Source: Orbus sasakiae (GTDB lineage: Bacteria; Pseudomonadota; Gammaproteobacteria; Enterobacterales; Orbaceae). Taken from it: a stretch of DNA of 64,000 nt. The notes beneath the pieces were generated by a model. It was not told the origin of the DNA, ran no database searches, and saw nothing but the letters and a program-made list of their open reading frames with translations. Shown in pieces: positions 62,386 to 64,000 of the stretch. The DNA is taken from positions 1,240,001 through 1,304,000 of the forward strand of contig NZ_BAABHY010000001.1 of assembly GCF_039542345.1 (NCBI RefSeq). Direction: 5' to 3'. The stretch's first letter is position 1, and each line of letters begins with the position of its first letter. The translations under genes were made by a program, and so were the position numbers.

Positions 62386-63093
62386 TTAACCATTTTTTGC
62401 CATCATTGTCTTAGTCAGCCAAGTTACAACAAAATCTAACGACCAACACATCACAAAATAGACGCCAATCACAAATAAAAATATCTCTGTGGGATAGACC
62501 ATACTACGATTATTCACTTGTGTTGCTAAAAAGGTAAATTCAGCAACGCCAACCACGTAAGCCAATGAGCTATCTTTAATTAATGATATCCACTGATTTA
62601 CAAACGATGGCATCATCATCTTAATGGCTTGTGGTAAAATAATATAAATAATGACCTGCTTTGGTTTTAACCCGAGTGAATACGCTGCCTGCCATTGATC
62701 ATGGGTAATAGCAATCATGCCAGCATAAACCGCATGAGCAATATAAGCCGCCCCAATTAAAGCAAGCGCCATAATGACCGATGCAATTGCGGGTACATCA
62801 ATATTTAATAGTACCGGCAGTAAAAAGTAAGTCCAAAAAATCAACATTAAAATGGGGATTGCTCTTAAAAAACCTAATAGCATCACCAATAACGTACGTT
62901 TCCAACCGGTTAAAACAGCCAGCCCTACTCCTGCAAAAATCCCCAGTATCGTCGAAAGAATAATGGCTATCAAGCTCATAAATAACGTTAATACAATGCC
63001 ACCTATCGGCCCGTCAGGATAGTTGCCCCATATTAAATAATCTAAATTTTGCCAAACAATACCAAATCCATTGGCTAAACTGCTAAAATCCAT
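62386..63093 (-). CDS. Amino-acid ABC transporter permease 2 (GltK-like)
   Basis: 235 residues, HisM family, with EAA-type loop DQWQAAYSLGLKPKQVIIYI and ISLIKDSSLAYVVGV. Its ATG overlaps the stop of the neighbouring permease gene by one base. The two permeases form a heterodimer, as in glutamate/aspartate (GltJK) systems. No ATPase gene follows on this strand within the window, so the ATPase lies elsewhere or is shared. Confidence 0.88.
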   Translation of the reverse strand: MDFSSLANGFGIVWQNLDYLIWGNYPDGPIGGIVLTLFMSLIAIILSTILGIFAGVGLAVLTGWKRTLLVMLLGFLRAIPILMLIFWTYFLLPVLLNIDVPAIASVIMALALIGAAYIAHAVYAGMIAITHDQWQAAYSLGLKPKQVIIYIILPQAIKMMMPSFVNQWISLIKDSSLAYVVGVAEFTFLATQVNNRSMVYPTEIFLFVIGVYFVMCWSLDFVVTWLTKTMMAKNG

Positions 63094-63842
63094 TAACGAA
63101 CTCCTTTTATCAGGATGCGTTGCTGATAAATATTACCCAATGTACCAACGATCACTACCGCCAAAATATACAGTAATGTCGCAATGGCAAAATCCTGAAA
63201 CGTCTTTAATGTTTCGGTTTCAACCTGACGAGATACATACGATAATTCCAATACGCCAATTGCCATTGTCAGAGAGGAGTTTTTAATAACATTCATATAT
63301 TGGCCAACTAATGGTGGAAAAGCAATCCGCAATGCCTGAGGTATAATAATTAGACGTAATCCTTGTCGACGATTGAGACCTAATGCTAAAGCAGCGTTTA
63401 ACTGCCCCTGTTTGACGCCCAAAATCCCCGCTCTAAACTCCTCAGCAATAAAGGCTGATGAATAAAAGGTTAAACCAATAACCCCCATGATAAACTCAAA
63501 TGAAGGCATTTTAAAAATCATAAAGCCTAACTGAATTTGAGGTTCATCAAAAAGCCACAATTTAAATTCTAATGGTAAAATATTCCCGATACCAAAGTAC
63601 CAAAAAAAGAGTTGAGGCAGCAAAGGAGAATACCGAAAAATCGCATTGTAGCTATTTGTAAAACCGCGCAGAAGTCGAAGTTGACTTTGACCTATCATCG
63701 CCAGTAAAAAACCTAATAGTGTCGCCAAGATAATGGTCACAATTGAGATCATCATTGTGACAATGAAACCATCCCATAACCACCATAAATAACGGGGAGC
63801 TAATAACTGTTCAAATATTTGATGCATAACGTAAGCGTCCAC
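63093..63842 (-). CDS. Amino-acid ABC transporter permease 1 (GltJ-like)
   Basis: 249 residues, HisM family. Long N-terminal helix, YSPLLPQLFFWYFGIG, the EAA-type loop KQGQLNAALALGLNRRQGLRL and MNVIKNSSLTMAIGVLEL. It follows the binding-protein gene after a terminator-like hairpin, a common way to lower permease relative to binding-protein expression. Confidence 0.88.
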   Translation of the reverse strand: MDAYVMHQIFEQLLAPRYLWWLWDGFIVTMMISIVTIILATLLGFLLAMIGQSQLRLLRGFTNSYNAIFRYSPLLPQLFFWYFGIGNILPLEFKLWLFDEPQIQLGFMIFKMPSFEFIMGVIGLTFYSSAFIAEEFRAGILGVKQGQLNAALALGLNRRQGLRLIIIPQALRIAFPPLVGQYMNVIKNSSLTMAIGVLELSYVSRQVETETLKTFQDFAIATLLYILAVVIVGTLGNIYQQRILIKGVR

Positions 63843-63845
63843 AAA

Positions 63846-63874
63846 TTTAAAAAAATTGCCGCATATAGCGGCAT
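63846..63874 (-). terminator. Hairpin with T-run between binding protein and permease genes
   Basis: TGCCGC/GCGGCA with loop ATATA, then a T-run on the minus strand. Partial terminator or attenuator inside the operon. Confidence 0.8.
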
Positions 63875-63914
63875 AATCACAATGTCATCCAGTTCCAGTT
63901 GGATAGTCAATGGT

Positions 63915-64000
63915 TTAGTCAATTAATGCGCCATCACCTGTTTTAAAATCGCCCCTTGGCATCGCTGATGTTGTTTGTGGACCAAACCAACGGTTATAAA
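63915..64000 (-). CDS. Amino-acid-binding protein of the importer (partial, C-terminus only)
   Basis: The last 27 residues (YNRWFGPQTTSAMPRGDFKT and on to ID) and TAA at 63917-63915. The Y-x-R-W-F-G pattern is the C-terminal end of family 3 solute-binding proteins. The rest lies beyond the right edge. Substrate probably Glu/Asp or a related amino acid, by the company of GltJK-like permeases. Confidence 0.75.
   Translation of the reverse strand, partial: YNRWFGPQTTSAMPRGDFKTGDGALID

Overview
The window is AT-rich bacterial chromosome with gammaproteobacterial gene families throughout. The combination of an ESPR-type adhesin, a dsdC/dsdXA locus, a complete ula locus, NifJ, nikABCDE and several low-GC versions of enterobacterial genes points to the Orbaceae, most likely a Gilliamella-like insect-gut symbiont. 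That placement is inference from gene content and composition; no rRNA gene is present. I saw no tRNA, rRNA, CRISPR array, intact insertion sequence or integrase.

Layout. 1-5364: the first 1,788 codons (minus strand) of a giant ESPR autotransporter-type adhesin that runs off the left edge. 5.6-6.4 kb: queH. 6.4-13.3 kb: an accessory patch. It holds three paralogous YgiW-family periplasmic OB-fold genes, each with the same tandem-repeat box upstream. It also holds an S24-type phage-like repressor flanked by matching operators, two tiny lipoprotein genes not exceeding 46 codons, a broken gene (11786-12312), a lipoprotein, and a DinI/Tum-like gene behind a LexA box. 13.8-19.5 kb: sbcB, then dsdA-dsdX with divergent dsdC. 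A 262-bp tandem duplication carries a diverged second copy of the dsdA 3' end. 19.7-24.9 kb: an AdeP-like purine permease and two tandem adenine-deaminase-family genes. 25-28.4 kb: a zinc-ribbon membrane protein and the pantothenate operon panG-like/panB/panC/panD. 28.5-30.9 kb: a polar amino-acid ABC importer. 31.2-34.8 kb: nifJ. 34.9-38 kb: two related exported Ig-like proteins with near-identical upstream regions. 38.3-39.1 kb: a DUF1266 protein behind an octanucleotide repeat. 39.4-42.9 kb: single-chain pyruvate carboxylase. 43.1-45.4 kb: a metallophosphoesterase and an Eis-like acetyltransferase. 45.6-52.4 kb: the L-ascorbate locus ulaR-ulaG (minus) diverging from ulaAB(fused)-C-F-D-E (plus). 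52.6-57.6 kb: nikABCDE with a Fur-box-like site. 57.6-62.3 kb: MATE transporter, YiiX-like protein, ClbS/DfsB-like protein, aldo/keto reductase, lipoprotein and methyltransferase. 62.4-64 kb: a second amino-acid ABC importer whose binding-protein gene runs off the right edge.

How the genes work together. The core suggests a fermentative host-associated bacterium: D-serine, adenine, ascorbate and amino acids are scavenged, while pyruvate is handled by NifJ and pyruvate carboxylase. The most interesting material is regulatory. There is a self-consistent S24 repressor/operator module (TTACC-N4-GGTAA at three sites) that appears to control tiny lipoproteins and lacks the usual self-cleavage dipeptide, near a LexA-boxed DinI/Tum-like gene. 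There are three QseB-like boxes at the same distance from the three ygiW paralogs. There are two four-half-site operators exactly 220 bp apart in the ula intergenic region.
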